Positions 8,741 through 19,373 are shown, counted from the stretch's first letter. The stretch: DNA of 64,000 bases from Iodobacter ciconiae (GCF_003952345.1 NZ_CP034433.1:1364001-1428000), one strand, 5' to 3'. Translations and numbers: made by a program. The notes: generated by a model not told the origin, from the letters alone.

Positions 8741-8764
8741 GGGTGAAACCCGCGGGTTTCACCC
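8741..8764. repeat. Perfect 24 bp palindrome (REP-like)
   Basis: GGGTGAAACCCG is followed directly by its reverse complement CGGGTTTCACCC, then GCCCTAC. Half-copies (GTAGGGCGGGTGAAAT) occur near 13951-13967 and near 31480. This looks like an extragenic palindromic element attached to the dispersed repeat. Confidence 0.7.
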
Positions 8765-8809
8765 GCCCTACGAATTTCAATGCCCCCATTGATGGGAAGA
8801 GGGTGGCGG

Positions 8810-11800
8810 CTAGCGAATTTCCACAACACGTGCAGCTCCTTCCTCAAGCGCGGCTTCGTCCGGCTGATACATTCTGAAATAGCGTGCCGCAGGCAGGGTA
8901 AAGCGGCCTGCCTGGGTGAAGCGAATAATCTGCCGCTGCACCACTTTACCGTCCAGCACGGCCACAGGCTGGGCGTAGCCTAAGGTGCGCTGCTGCATGG
9001 GCTGGACGGCGAGGGTGTTTTGCTCCTTACCTTCTGCATCCTCGTATTTATTCTGCCCCGGCAGATTGTCGATATTTAATCCCCAGTGCTGTTCTTCAAC
9101 CATCGCGCCCGGTGGCAGTGCGGCTTCAATCAGGCCATAGCGATAGGTCTTTTTCGATTGCAGCACGATTTCGTCAATATACAGTTTGTCGGTGGCCAGC
9201 TTACTGGTCCACGGCACGGGCTTGGCGGTAAAGCCGGCTTCTCCTTTGGGCTCTAATACATAGAGCTGACGGCTAATGCTCACCGGCAGGGCGCTTGCTA
9301 CTTGGCTGGCGCTATTGTATTTCAGCGTAGCATTGAGTAGCGCTGGCGCTTTTTCCACCTGAATGGCCAATGTTTCTGTGGCTTTGCCGCTTAAACGCCA
9401 TTCAATGCCGCCGCTGCTGCCTGCGTTTTTGCGCCATGCACCCTGTGGTGCAAGCGCGCTGGCTTTGGCGGTTTTCCACTCGTCTTGCAACCACAGCAGG
9501 GCGAGCGATCGCTCCAGCGTCGGTGTGTTCTGGCTGAGTGTGGCCAGCAGTTGTGCGGTGTCGGCTGCGTCGCCGCTGCTCCATGCGGCCAGTGCTTGCA
9601 ACCATGGCTCATTGGATTTTTTAAGGCTGAGCGTTGCCGCTTTGGCCGATGTTTTGATGGCGTCCGGCAGGGGCAGCTTTTGCTGGCTGGCGAGCTTGCT
9701 GACCAGCACCAGCGCGGCCTGCTGGCCTTGCGCCGAATCGGGCGCGTTCATGATATTGGCCTTGGCATTACTTGCCGAAGGGCTGGTTTTTGCCAGCTGA
9801 TCAACAAGGCCAGAGAGCTGGGTGCGAATCGCTTCGCCGGTGTCAGCTGCCATCCATAAAGTCAGCGCCTGATGCAGCGGCGGCATGGATTTCACTTGAT
9901 TGGCATACAGCGTTTGGAAAGTTTTGCTGTTGGCCAGCCTTGGGCTAAGGCCCAGCGCACGGCTGGCTTGCGATTCGGCAAGGCGGGCGTAGCTGGTGAG
10001 CATAGGGTCGCCTGCCGTGCTATCGCCCCACCAGCTAAAGACTGCGCCGCTGCCGCTCATTTTAAGTAAGCGTAAACGTGAGTTTTCGATGCGCTGGCGC
10101 AAGGCAGCACGCATAGGCGCTGGCGCGTCGCTGAGCTTTTGGTAAGCAAGGCTTAAGGGCAGCAGGCGGCTGGCGGTTTGCTCTACGCAGCCATAGGGGT
10201 AATCGATCAAATCATCGATTACGCTGCGAAACGCCGCATCGCCGCTATCTAAAAGTTGCAAGCGCACGGCTTGTGCATCGGCAGGCAGGCTGATATCGGC
10301 CTTGCCCTCTTTAAGCTGAATGCTTTGGCTAATCGTGTGCATTTCTTGCGCTGCTTGCAGGCTAAGATCGGTAATCAGCCGGTCGATTAGCTTACCGCCT
10401 TGTTTTAATTCAACAATCAACTGGCCGTTTTGCAGCGGGCCAGTCTCCAGCGGAATATAACTGGTGCCCTTGCTAAGGTTAAGCGCTTGCTCTTTTTGTA
10501 CGCTGTTCCCTGCGCGCGTCACCAATTGATACTGGGCTTTGTCGGCTTGCTGAGTCACGGCGATTTGCAGGCTGGGCGTGTCACCCTCGCGGAAGGTTTT
10601 AGCTGCTGCCCATTGCACATAGGCCGCTTTATTCGAGTTGATATAGTGGGTTTTTTGCCCGACTACGCCATCATTTGCTCCATCAGTGGCGATAGCACGC
10701 GCGGTAATGCGCCAGCGGCTGAGCGCGTCGGGCATGCGGAACTGGACTTTAAGCTTGCCATTGGTGTCGGTTTTTAGCGCGCCGTTCCAGTAGGCGGTAT
10801 CCATATTGTCGCGCCGTGGGCGAACCAGCATTTTCTGCGAGCGCGAGCTATAGCGCATTTCATCGGTCCCGCCTGCGCGCGGCGACCATGCCATATCGTA
10901 GCCATAGAAATTTAAGCTGGCGCTGGTGCGCACCGCATTGCGGCGGGTGTGATAGAAAAAGTCATAAATATCCGGTGTGATTTCAGGCTGCAGTAGATAA
11001 ATCATTTCATCGACCACACCCAGGCTAAGCTGGGCCGGTGCGCCTTTACCCGCCACGCTGCTGCTTAGCTCCAGCGTTACCATCTCGCCGGGTTGGTATT
11101 CTTTTTTATCGCTCTTAATGGCCACGTCGATTTTGGGCTGAATCACGGCTAAACCACGGTTCTGGAAGGTATGGCTGCCGTGCTTGATATACAGCACCGA
11201 GAAAGTCATATTCGGGCGATAGTCTTTGACGATAGGCAGGCTGATCTTCCACTGGCGGGCGTTGATTTTATTCAGCTTGAGCCAATCGCCGCCTTGGGCC
11301 AGCGTGGCTTTTTCCTGCACGTTTTCTAGCTCTAAGGTGAGTAGGGCGTCGTTCACATCTTCAGGAAAACTCAGCACGCCTTCGGCGGTTTCGCCCACTG
11401 CATAGTTTTCGCGATCAAATAGTAGCGAGATTGAGCCAGGCGCCACATTCAGCCCCTTGCCGCTAACAATAAAGCTACTTTGCCCAAGCGATTTACCCGC
11501 AGCATCCAGCAAATTAATCTGGTAATTGCCGGCCTGCTTAAACTGAATATCAAATTGCTGGGTATTGCTGGTGAGCGTGCCACTTTGGCTGCTGCGATCT
11601 TCCAGTCGCTGGGCGTTCCAGCTGACAGGTTTGTTTTGCCCCGGCCAATCGCTGATCAGCTTAAAGCGGGCGGTTTCATTAGGCGCTGAAAACTGCTTGT
11701 CCGGCACAATGTGGTAGCGGCTGGCGGCGCTGTCGATCAGCACTTCGCGGCTGGCCGTAACGGGGTAAGCGCCAGACTGGCTGCCGATCACACGCAAGAC

Positions 11801-13366
11801 ATAGCGGTTGGGGTCGGTGGCGGCAGGCAGGCTAAAGCGGGCATTACCGCTGGCATCTAATTTGAGCGTTTCTTGCTTTACCTTAAGTGGAAATAAGCCT
11901 TGGTATTGCACCTCGGCATTTACCATCGATACCCGCTGGCTGCGCAGCACCAGCTCTACGCTGGCCCCCGCCACAGGGCGGCCATCGGGGTAGCGCATGC
12001 TGACTTTGCCGCTGACTTCTTCGCCGGTTTTAAGCGCAGCCTTATCCAGATCAATGCTGATATCGTAATGCGGCTTGGTGTATTCAGATACGCGAAACGG
12101 CGCGGCATAAGGCGTGTTTTGATAAACCAGCCTCAGCTCATAGCCGCCCGCCACGGCATTGTCGGGCAGGGTAAAGCGGCTGATTGCGCCATCGCTGCTG
12201 ATTTTTATTTCCTGGCGCGATAATTCGCTGCCCGCAGGATCGCGCAGCATCAGCTGCACGGTTTCAGATTTAAGCCGACTGCTTTCGCGGGCGCTTTCAA
12301 ATTGCCGGCCTACCAGCGACACATTGACTTCATCGCCGGGGCGGTAGAGCGGGCGGTCGGTGACGATATACAGCTTGCTGTTGTTTACCTCTGCCGGGTA
12401 GTAGAAGTTCTCCGAAATCATCGCGCCGCCCTTGCTGTCTGTGCCGTAAACATAGCTTTGCTCGGGTGCGGTTTTTTTAAAGACGGTAATGCCTTCTTTA
12501 TCGGTGTCGCCAGATTTTAAAGTGCCGTTGCCATCGCTCCAGACCAGCTCGCTGCCGGCAACGGCCACGCCGCTTTGTTTATGTGCCGTCCAAGCCAGCA
12601 TTTGCTCGCTGGAGACCTTGGTAATCAGCGCGGTATCAGAGACAAACAGCAGGGTGGCTGCACGGTAGCTGCCCAGATAGCCTTCAATAATATATAAGCC
12701 CGGAGCCAGCCTGCCCAAAGGCACACGAACATTGCCGGGGGTGACGCCGCGCTCGCTGCTGCTGCCTTCTAAGCGCCCCGCTTTATTTGCAGCTTCTGGT
12801 TTGGCCAGATGCAGCGGATAGCGAAACTCGTTCACCAGCTCAAAACCTTTGAGCGGCTGATACTGGCGCACAGCGGTATAGCGGGTGGTGGTGGGCGGCG
12901 GGGTTTTGAGTGCGGGCGCGGCTTGGGTGACGGCGCCGCGTGCAGGGGCAGAAAATACTCTTTGCCATGCTTTACGTGAGCGGGCATACCATTGGTCCCA
13001 CAGATAGCGCAGCGCATTGGCCGCGCCTTCGCCCTGATAGTTACCCTTTAAATCAAGCTTGTGCGGATCTTTTTGCTGCTTTAGAAAATCCAGCGGCTTG
13101 GGCACGCGGTAAACCAGAATATCAACGCCCCCATAGCTTTGCGCATCGTAAGTAGACGCTTCCAGCCGCACTGTGGCCTCGTCTGTACTGGCAAAGCCTG
13201 AATCAGACAATAAATAAAAAGTATTGCCGCGCACGGCGTAATCCGCAGCAAAGCTGTGGGTGCTAAACAGGCCGAAAATTAAGAAGCAGAGGGCAAGAAA
13301 GCGAGGCGATAGATGCCGATAAAGTTGGGATTGTCGTTGCGTGGCTGCCATCGCGTGTCTTTCCAT
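8810..13366 (-). CDS. yfaS: YfaS-type bacterial alpha-2-macroglobulin
   Basis: A 1518-residue exported protein (signal peptide ending SFAADYAV). It has the MG-domain pattern of bacterial alpha-2-macroglobulins: [31 protein letters not shown], and the bait/MG region [19 protein letters not shown]. The thioester motif lies in [16 protein letters not shown] (Cys about 1060, Glu 1062, Gln 1063). The C-terminal domain ends [16 protein letters not shown]. Such proteins trap foreign proteases in the periplasm through the Cys-Gln thioester. The start at 13366 is the longest; ATG 13351 has a better ribosome site (GGAAAGA). The 5' end overlaps yfaT by 88 bases, as expected of a compact operon. Length and neighbours match E. 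coli YfaS. Confidence 0.93.
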   Translation of the reverse strand: MERHAMAATQRQSQLYRHLSPRFLALCFLIFGLFSTHSFAADYAVRGNTFYLLSDSGFASTDEATVRLEASTYDAQSYGGVDILVYRVPKPLDFLKQQKDPHKLDLKGNYQGEGAANALRYLWDQWYARSRKAWQRVFSAPARGAVTQAAPALKTPPPTTTRYTAVRQYQPLKGFELVNEFRYPLHLAKPEAANKAGRLEGSSSERGVTPGNVRVPLGRLAPGLYIIEGYLGSYRAATLLFVSDTALITKVSSEQMLAWTAHKQSGVAVAGSELVWSDGNGTLKSGDTDKEGITVFKKTAPEQSYVYGTDSKGGAMISENFYYPAEVNNSKLYIVTDRPLYRPGDEVNVSLVGRQFESARESSRLKSETVQLMLRDPAGSELSRQEIKISSDGAISRFTLPDNAVAGGYELRLVYQNTPYAAPFRVSEYTKPHYDISIDLDKAALKTGEEVSGKVSMRYPDGRPVAGASVELVLRSQRVSMVNAEVQYQGLFPLKVKQETLKLDASGNARFSLPAATDPNRYVLRVIGSQSGAYPVTASREVLIDSAASRYHIVPDKQFSAPNETARFKLISDWPGQNKPVSWNAQRLEDRSSQSGTLTSNTQQFDIQFKQAGNYQINLLDAAGKSLGQSSFIVSGKGLNVAPGSISLLFDRENYAVGETAEGVLSFPEDVNDALLTLELENVQEKATLAQGGDWLKLNKINARQWKISLPIVKDYRPNMTFSVLYIKHGSHTFQNRGLAVIQPKIDVAIKSDKKEYQPGEMVTLELSSSVAGKGAPAQLSLGVVDEMIYLLQPEITPDIYDFFYHTRRNAVRTSASLNFYGYDMAWSPRAGGTDEMRYSSRSQKMLVRPRRDNMDTAYWNGALKTDTNGKLKVQFRMPDALSRWRITARAIATDGANDGVVGQKTHYINSNKAAYVQWAAAKTFREGDTPSLQIAVTQQADKAQYQLVTRAGNSVQKEQALNLSKGTSYIPLETGPLQNGQLIVELKQGGKLIDRLITDLSLQAAQEMHTISQSIQLKEGKADISLPADAQAVRLQLLDSGDAAFRSVIDDLIDYPYGCVEQTASRLLPLSLAYQKLSDAPAPMRAALRQRIENSRLRLLKMSGSGAVFSWWGDSTAGDPMLTSYARLAESQASRALGLSPRLANSKTFQTLYANQVKSMPPLHQALTLWMAADTGEAIRTQLSGLVDQLAKTSPSASNAKANIMNAPDSAQGQQAALVLVSKLASQQKLPLPDAIKTSAKAATLSLKKSNEPWLQALAAWSSGDAADTAQLLATLSQNTPTLERSLALLWLQDEWKTAKASALAPQGAWRKNAGSSGGIEWRLSGKATETLAIQVEKAPALLNATLKYNSASQVASALPVSISRQLYVLEPKGEAGFTAKPVPWTSKLATDKLYIDEIVLQSKKTYRYGLIEAALPPGAMVEEQHWGLNIDNLPGQNKYEDAEGKEQNTLAVQPMQQRTLGYAQPVAVLDGKVVQRQIIRFTQAGRFTLPAARYFRMYQPDEAALEEGAARVVEIR

Positions 13367-13919
13367 TGCATGAGTTGATCGATTCTTACGGCTCTTAAGC
13401 CCGAGTCTTTTGGGTGGACCGTTCCGGTGTGGTAGGCAATATATCGACCCGTCCAGATCATGACGTGCTGATCGTCGCCCTGATCAAAAAACAGTAAATC
13501 ACCTGCTTCTGCCTGATTGATATCTTTGCCTATCAGGCGGGCATTGTTTTGCACCAACCCAAAAGCCGGCACATAGGCGGCACGTTTACCGTCGGCCTGC
13601 TTCCAGTTATGCCGCAAGGCATCCCGGCTGGCCGGGCTTAAATCCACTTCTGGCGGCAGGCCCGTTCGGCTAATGCCATTACTTTGCAGCCATGCTGCGT
13701 CGTGTTTTTGCAGGGCTTCTGCCACTGCAAAACGCACCAGCCCCGCGCAATCTCTGTGCTGCCAGCGCGGGTTTGGCCCTGACGAAGCTGCTCATTCACA
13801 ATCCGCACAAACCAGCCTCGAAAAGCCTGCGTTTGCGCGGGGTTGAGCACGGGGTCAGCGGCAAGGCAGGTGGTGCTGAGCAAAATAAGGCCGGTGCAGA
13901 GATATTTACTTAAAAACAC
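13279..13919 (-). pseudogene. yfaT: DUF1175 (YfaT) gene split by a frameshift
   Basis: The first frame starts at 13919 with a signal peptide (MFLSKYLCTGLILL...CLAADP) and continues to [13 protein letters not shown]. It then loses homology. From there the -1 neighbour frame reads [26 protein letters not shown] and continues unbroken to [18 protein letters not shown]. Joining the frames at the GGG around 13779 gives one DUF1175 protein of about 213 residues, as in YfaT. NlpC/P60-like features remain: RDCAGLVRF with the Cys, and [15 protein letters not shown] with the His. One missing base explains the break. It could be a real mutation or a sequencing error; yfaS downstream is intact. Confidence 0.8.
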
Positions 13920-13999
13920 AGAAGCTTGGTTTCCTTGTGGTGGGGGTATCTGTAGGGCGGGTGAAATCCGCCGTTTTTTGTTTTTTTGCTAACTCAAAT

Positions 14000-14224
14000 C
14001 AAAAAGATCTTTTAGTGCCTGCGGCACATTGATTTAGGTGCGGTAGGCACCGCGGGGCCTTCCTTTCTTGCTTCGCCAAGAAACGAAGCCAAAGCGACAA
14101 CAGCAAAACACGAAGGCCCCTGCGCTGCGGACAATCGAGTCGGCGGCAGGCGGGATTGGCTCGCTGCCTCGCTCCCTGGCCGAAACCCCGCCCCGCTTGT
14201 TCCTCGCTCCGGCGTGTTTCAAGG
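14000..14224 (-). repeat. Dispersed ~220 bp repeat, copy 2 (inverted)
   Basis: Reverse complement of the element at 8501-8725, near-identical from TTGAAACACGCCGGAGC through the GAAGCCAAAG/GAAGCAAG block. The copies differ by a short replaced segment (around 14090-14105) and near one end. It lies between yfaA and yfaT. The rest of the 452 bp gap holds a half-palindrome (about 13951-13975) and a 'ctccgtg...gttctccgtggttcaa' tract (14316-14358) of the kind found as dispersed intergenic repeats. Confidence 0.85.
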
Positions 14225-14371
14225 GGAGGATTTAAGCCCCTTGCTACGAGCAGCTATCTAAGCCCCAGTCGCTGTTTTTTAAAATGCTAAACTCCTGTTT
14301 GTAAGCCTTGTATTTCTCCGTGAAACTCCGTGTCCTCTGCGTTCTCCGTGGTTCAAGGTGTGGGTTGGTCA

Positions 14372-15997
14372 TCACTTCGGACTTTTCCACTCCAGTCTTT
14401 CCCAATGCTGATCTTTGCGCTGATCTGCGCTGGGGCTGAGTTGTAGGCCGGTGTTGGAGAACTCGCCTATGGCGGTGATATGCGGGATCAGATATGTCAC
14501 TGCGGCGTTTTGTAGCAGGGGCTGTGCTTTGCCTGGCAGCGTAGACATCGTGGCGGTGGTCAGTAGTTTGGAGAGCGCTTCCGGGGCGATGTAGCCTTGT
14601 TTCGGGCCTTCCATTCTGTCGGCCAGCGCGGCGTAGCGTTTTTGCTGCACGGCCATGGCGGTGCTGACAAGTTTGCTGTCGGGCGAGAATACGATGGATG
14701 ATCCGGATTGCGCCATGCTGACATCAAAATAGCGGCCCAGTGTGAGTTTATCGACATTGGGTGCGGCGTCTTTGGCGTCTTTACTCAGGTTGCCATCGTC
14801 GGCGCTGACTGCGCGCTGCAAGAGTAGGCCGTCGTCTTTTTTGCTTTTTCTAAGCGGCAGGCGCGATGCTTCTTCGTCCCGCAGACCGGCTTCACTTGCA
14901 CCGATCAGCCAGTCAAACAGCTTGGGGGCGTGTTTGGCAAATTGCTTGGGCTCGCGGGTTTGTGCCAGCAGCAGCGGGCTATAGAGCGATGAATCCGGAT
15001 ACCAGCACACGCCTGCGGCAGGCTTCAGCTGCGCCAGCCATTCGGCGGGAATATTGGCTTTTTTGCTGACGGGCTTGAGTGTTTTCCAATCTACAGGAGC
15101 AGATAAACAGAGTGCAGCGCCATCAGGGGCAGATTGCCAGAGAGGCATGCCGTCCCACTGGGTTTGCTGGTTGAGTAGTATATGGCTGAACCAGCCGTTT
15201 TCCTTGCTGACATCCATGCGCAATGCTTTTACATCGGCAAAGAGACTTTGATAGCCAAATGAAAGATATTTCATATTCGCGACCACAGTATGGCCGCTGC
15301 TGGCGGCCTGTACGCCGTAATGCTGGAGTAAAGGGTTGGCCGAGTCGCCAAGCAAACCGTTTAATATTTTAGTCCAGGCGGCAGCCTGCTTGCCTTCCAG
15401 CCAGTTTTTATCAGAAAGCACAACCAGCTTATTATCCTGGCTAAAAAACCAGATGGCGTCATCATTACCATATTGCAATTTATACAGCGGCACTTTGGCG
15501 ATATGGCCATCGATGCTGAGCTGGCTGTCGCTTAATGAAGCCTTAGTCACCCATTGCAGCAGGCTGGCAAAGTTATTTTTTGTAATGCGCAGCACCCAGT
15601 GCCCCGGGCGGCCATCGTCGCTTTTCCACATCGCCATTTCGGCGGGCTCGGATAAAAGCGCATTCATAAAACGGTCTTGCAGATTCAGCTCGTGCTCAAA
15701 AGCAATCCGCCTGAGCGAGCCTTCCAGACCTAATTTATCCGGGTGGTGCTCGTAATAATCCACCGCATCTTCTGTGAGTACCTTTTTAAACAGCGGCACC
15801 TGCATTAGCGCGGCAGGCAGCTGTGCAAGATTGGGCGTGGCCAGTACCAGATCGGGCGATGTTAATCCGGCTGCCAGAGCAATGATGGGCGTGTCGAGTT
15901 TGGGGGGGATTTCTTTTATTGGTTTGAATACCCAAAAAGCTGCCGCAGCAGAGATGCCCCCAAGTGCCAATAGCCATTTTGTGTAGGTTTTTTTCAT
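14372..15997 (-). CDS. yfaA: YfaA family protein (DUF2138)
   Basis: 541 residues with an N-terminal membrane anchor or signal (KWLLALGGISAAAAFWVF). The body contains DTPIIALAAGLTSPDLVLAT, AELPAALMQVPLFK-type sequence, and FEHELNLQDRFMNALLSEPA, then GRYFDVSMAQSGSSIVFSPD near residue 435. These match DUF2138, the family of E. coli YfaA, and the length is close to the E. coli protein. It is the first gene of the minus-strand yfa cluster. Function unknown; its constant association with yfaS suggests a role in the same envelope protease-inhibition system. The 329 bp upstream (15998-16326) has no supported gene. Confidence 0.82.
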   Translation of the reverse strand: MKKTYTKWLLALGGISAAAAFWVFKPIKEIPPKLDTPIIALAAGLTSPDLVLATPNLAQLPAALMQVPLFKKVLTEDAVDYYEHHPDKLGLEGSLRRIAFEHELNLQDRFMNALLSEPAEMAMWKSDDGRPGHWVLRITKNNFASLLQWVTKASLSDSQLSIDGHIAKVPLYKLQYGNDDAIWFFSQDNKLVVLSDKNWLEGKQAAAWTKILNGLLGDSANPLLQHYGVQAASSGHTVVANMKYLSFGYQSLFADVKALRMDVSKENGWFSHILLNQQTQWDGMPLWQSAPDGAALCLSAPVDWKTLKPVSKKANIPAEWLAQLKPAAGVCWYPDSSLYSPLLLAQTREPKQFAKHAPKLFDWLIGASEAGLRDEEASRLPLRKSKKDDGLLLQRAVSADDGNLSKDAKDAAPNVDKLTLGRYFDVSMAQSGSSIVFSPDSKLVSTAMAVQQKRYAALADRMEGPKQGYIAPEALSKLLTTATMSTLPGKAQPLLQNAAVTYLIPHITAIGEFSNTGLQLSPSADQRKDQHWERLEWKSPK

Positions 15998-16326
15998 GAT
16001 GCTAATCTATTGGATGTCCGAGGTGCTCGGAAATATTTTATGCTATTTGACTGAAAATGATTATAGGGTGAAATATGTGTGTCAGTCTTGCTTTGGTGGG
16101 ACTGGCTATATCGTGGTTTTATGATCAGGCTGGATTGCCAGTGGTGCATTAATAACCGGGAACTGGCTGGAATAATTTATATTTACGTATTTACTGACTT
16201 TTGCCGCGTAATGCACGGCCAGCCGGCTGGTTTGTCGTGCTGGTTTGAATCTCTGTTTTGGGTTAAGTCTTTAGATAAATGATGAGCAGGTCTGTTTTGA
16301 AAGGGGGCGGTTTTTTATTAAAACTA
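15998..16326. other. Intergenic region with no recognised element
   Basis: The stretch separates yfaA from the helicase gene, which ends here. A 67-codon plus-strand frame (16079-16282) exists but has no ribosome site, no family resemblance and an odd Trp/Cys-rich composition. The part next to 15997 presumably holds the yfaA promoter, but no convincing -35/-10 pair was identified. Confidence 0.5.
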
Positions 16327-18228
16327 TTATTTAATTCCAATTTCTTCCAGCCATGGGCTTTGTGCCAGGCTTTGTGCATTTGCCAGCAGGGTTAGATATT
16401 CCTGCGCACGGGTGATGGCCACATAGAAATGCCTGCGCTCATTTGCCGAATCTGCACCCTCTCTTAGTACCCAGTCACTCAGTTGTGGCAAAATCACATG
16501 CACCCATTCCCGTCCTTTCGCCTGCTGTACACTGCTGACCACTACACGTTGTTTATTAAACTGCTGATAGCGCTGACGGCGTTTAAACCAGTCTTTGGCC
16601 AATGCGTCAGGGCCGGTTTTGCCCAGCTCGGTGATCAGGGTTTTAAATAGCTGCAGGCGTGCTTTGGCAGCGCGAGCCGTTGGCGCGCTGAGGGCAACCA
16701 GTGGTTTTAAGTTGAGCTGATCAACCAGCTCTTCCAGGCATAGGGGAAGTGGTGTTGTCTTTATTCTGACAAAGGCCAGATGAGCCATGGGGGCCGGGAT
16801 TAGCCCTTTTAAAATAGCGTAAGCATCGGGCAGCCAGTCCAGCCGGTAAAGAGGCTTGTTTTCATAGTCAACACTGATTAGTTCTTTCTGAAAATTGGAA
16901 ATTTGCTCTTCGCTGATTTCCCACGCCGGAGACTGGATGAGCGCTAGGAATGCATCAACATCGCTGCTGTCGTGAACTATAGGTTTGCTGCTGGCAAGGT
17001 AGCCAAGGGCCTGGCAAAGTAAGGCGGCCTGGCGAAGAAAATACGGGCGGCTGCCTTCCATGCGATAGCTGATGCCTGCTTTAAATAGTGCGTCTTCGAT
17101 GGGCTTGGATGCGTCGGCTTCACGCACCAGGATGGCGCATTCACCAAGATTGCGGCCACTGGCTTGCCAGTCTTCCAAAATGGCAGTGGTGTCGGCTTCC
17201 AGCACCACTTTACGCAGCTTAGGCCGCGTGTAATGGCTGGCTTTGGAGCGTACCTCAATAGGGCTGCCCAGGGGTTTGATCAGGCGGGTTGCAATCTGAT
17301 CAAGCGGGCGGCCAAAACGAAAAGAGCGGGACAGGCCAAAGGGCGCTGATTGCGCTTCCCATGCTTTAAATGCAGAAAACGCAGTCAGACCGCGCCATTC
17401 ATAAATGTCCTGTGCATCGTCACCAACTGCCAGCATACGGATGCCTGCTGCCTGCATATGTCGCAAAATTTGCTCGTGTACAGGCTTTGTATCGTGAAAC
17501 TCGTCCACCAGTACCCATTGGATGCCGAGCTGTTTTAAATCTTTACTGATAATTTCTGGCTCACGCAGTAAATCAAATGCGGCATCGCCGGGAGCAAGAA
17601 ACTCCAGACGTTCCCGGGCATTTTCATAGCGTTTGAATAAACGGTAACGCTGGTGGCTCAAGCCCAAATGTATCAGAGCGTCATCGACATCGTATTCGTC
17701 CTCTTCTTCGTCCAGCTCACCCCATAGCGAGAAGGGAGGGTAATTAAATGACAGACTTACTTTTGCATTATCAATAAACTGGTGAAGTACGGCTAAGGAC
17801 TGACTGTCACGAGGAATCCGCAGTTCATCTTCTGACAGACTACCATTTAAGATGTCAATGGCTTCGTTCATGGCCAGATCGATTAAATTAGCCAGCGAGT
17901 CCGGGCGCAGGCGGCGTGGCCTGAGCCTTGAGCGGCCGGAGTATTGGGAAAATACCCGGAGTGCGTAGCCGTCAAAAGTATAAGCCTGAGGTGGCGGTAA
18001 TTCCGGGTAATGGCTGCGACAGCGCTTGATAAAGGTGTCGCGCCCACTATTGGAAAAGGTCAGTACCAGCGGGCTGTGTCCCTGGTTGCGCAACTGTCTG
18101 TAGGCTGCAACCAGTGTGGTGGTTTTTCCTGTGCCGGCGCGGGCACAGATAAGCCCGGAGGGGTGGTCAGGGTGCTCCAGCCATTTGAAAATAGCCTGAT
18201 GTTCGCTGCCCCATTCCAACTCGTGCAT
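16327..18228 (-). CDS. UvrD/Rep-like superfamily 1 DNA helicase, short solitary form
   Basis: 633 residues with the SF1A helicase motifs in order. Walker A is ARAGTGKTTTL (Lys 35), motif Ia is PLVLTFSNSGRDT, and Walker B is VLVDEFHDTKP. Motif III is AVGDDAQDIYEWRG. Motif IV is SRSFRFG, motif V is VSSVQQAKGREWVHV, and motif VI is FYVAITRAQEYLTLL. It is shorter than UvrD/Rep (about 670-720) and lacks an evident nuclease domain. It probably unwinds DNA 3' to 5'. No partner gene adjoins it, so a specific repair or defence role cannot be assigned. Divergent from the outer-membrane protein gene. Confidence 0.85.
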   Translation of the reverse strand: MHELEWGSEHQAIFKWLEHPDHPSGLICARAGTGKTTTLVAAYRQLRNQGHSPLVLTFSNSGRDTFIKRCRSHYPELPPPQAYTFDGYALRVFSQYSGRSRLRPRRLRPDSLANLIDLAMNEAIDILNGSLSEDELRIPRDSQSLAVLHQFIDNAKVSLSFNYPPFSLWGELDEEEDEYDVDDALIHLGLSHQRYRLFKRYENARERLEFLAPGDAAFDLLREPEIISKDLKQLGIQWVLVDEFHDTKPVHEQILRHMQAAGIRMLAVGDDAQDIYEWRGLTAFSAFKAWEAQSAPFGLSRSFRFGRPLDQIATRLIKPLGSPIEVRSKASHYTRPKLRKVVLEADTTAILEDWQASGRNLGECAILVREADASKPIEDALFKAGISYRMEGSRPYFLRQAALLCQALGYLASSKPIVHDSSDVDAFLALIQSPAWEISEEQISNFQKELISVDYENKPLYRLDWLPDAYAILKGLIPAPMAHLAFVRIKTTPLPLCLEELVDQLNLKPLVALSAPTARAAKARLQLFKTLITELGKTGPDALAKDWFKRRQRYQQFNKQRVVVSSVQQAKGREWVHVILPQLSDWVLREGADSANERRHFYVAITRAQEYLTLLANAQSLAQSPWLEEIGIK

Positions 18229-18328
18229 GATTTTCTTCTGTGTGTGCTGCGTTAAAATGCGCAGGGTTTTAAAAATAGTGTACGTATGGCTTCGGTGTTT
18301 TTTATACTGATCCGTATGATAAATCAGG

Positions 18329-19303
18329 ATGGATATGTGTAACTGGATTAAATACGGTATTACTTCGGTGGCGTTCTTCAGCTCACTGGCTCAGGCAGAC
18401 AATTTATCACTTCTTGCCGGAGGCATGAGCAGCGCCCAAAGTGATCAAACATCCTATGCATGGGCGTTGTCCTATATGCATGATTTAAATGAAGACCTGG
18501 CGGTCAGTTTTTCCTGGGTGAACGAAGGTCATGTGGATGATCATCATCGGGATGGGCATGCCTTTCAGTTGTGGGGAAAAACTAAAGCTTTGCACCCTAA
18601 TTTAATGCTGGCTGCAGGGCTGGGACCCTATCGCTATTTTGATACAACACGGCGGACCGTAAATAGCCACGGCTATTTAAACGAGCACGGCTGGGGCGGG
18701 ATCTTTAGTGTGCAGGCCACCTGGCAGGGTGAAAGTAACTGGCAGTATCAATTACGTTTGAACCATATTCAAACACCGAGCAGCATTGATACCAATTCGG
18801 TGATGCTGGGAATGGGGTATCAGTTGTCCCCGATGGGTTTTGATGAAGCAGACTGGCCGGGATCAAGGGGAAGGCAGGAAGTGGCGCTTTATCTGGGGCA
18901 AACTATTGTGAATAGTTTTGGTTCGGAATTGGCGGATGCTGCCGCTCTGGAGTATCGCTATGCTTTTGTACCGGGGCTGAAAGCATCGGCTGCCTTTATT
19001 CAGGAGGGAGAGACTGATCATTTGCGTCGCAGCGGGATTGCCTTGCAAGCCTGGTATGAGCCCAGTTTTTTTGACGATAAATTCAGTGTGGGTCTGGGGA
19101 TCGGGCCATATTTCTCGCTGGGTAAGCGTTATCGTAACAATCAGCCTGATATAGAGAAAAAAACCGTATCAGGCCTGGTGACACTGGCAAGCAGCTACCG
19201 TTTTAGTGAACACTGGCGTGCCCGGGTGGCCTGGAATCGGACAGTGACTTCCTATGATAAAGATACCGATGTAATTTTACTGGGCCTGGGGTATTTGTTC
19301 TGA
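18329..19303 (+). CDS. Outer-membrane beta-barrel protein, unknown family
   Basis: 324 residues with a signal peptide (ITSVAFFSSLAQA, cleaved before DNLS). The mature protein alternates hydrophobic and polar residues in strands rich in Tyr/Trp/Phe. It falls into two halves (about 25-165 and 180-324), each containing an ALSY/ALEYRY strand and a G-L-G-P-Y motif (AAGLGPYRYFD; GLGIGPYFSLG). It ends in GLGYLF, the terminal aromatic signature recognised by the Bam machinery. The halves look like repeats of one barrel unit. The function cannot be named. A short hairpin with a U-run (19374-19400) follows. Confidence 0.6.
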   Translation: MDMCNWIKYGITSVAFFSSLAQADNLSLLAGGMSSAQSDQTSYAWALSYMHDLNEDLAVSFSWVNEGHVDDHHRDGHAFQLWGKTKALHPNLMLAAGLGPYRYFDTTRRTVNSHGYLNEHGWGGIFSVQATWQGESNWQYQLRLNHIQTPSSIDTNSVMLGMGYQLSPMGFDEADWPGSRGRQEVALYLGQTIVNSFGSELADAAALEYRYAFVPGLKASAAFIQEGETDHLRRSGIALQAWYEPSFFDDKFSVGLGIGPYFSLGKRYRNNQPDIEKKTVSGLVTLASSYRFSEHWRARVAWNRTVTSYDKDTDVILLGLGYLF

Positions 19304-19373
19304 TTTCTGACCGGTTCGGTGTGCAAAGGCCAGAGAAGCCTTGATGCCGGATTTTTGTCAGATACAAAAAAAT

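Noticed and set aside
8032..8847. 271-codon version of the YfaQ-like gene
   Set aside because: Its first 135 codons lie across the dispersed repeat and palindrome; the signal peptide and homology begin at the ATG at 8442.
8503..8877. Plus-strand 124-codon frame, matched by a 62-codon frame at 14034-14222 with an identical N-terminus
   Set aside because: The protein identity is only the DNA repeat read in the same frame. There is no ribosome site or family match, and the two frames diverge where the repeats end.
16079..16282. 67-codon plus-strand frame between yfaA and the helicase
   Set aside because: No ribosome site, no recognisable family and an unusual Trp/Cys content; probably chance.
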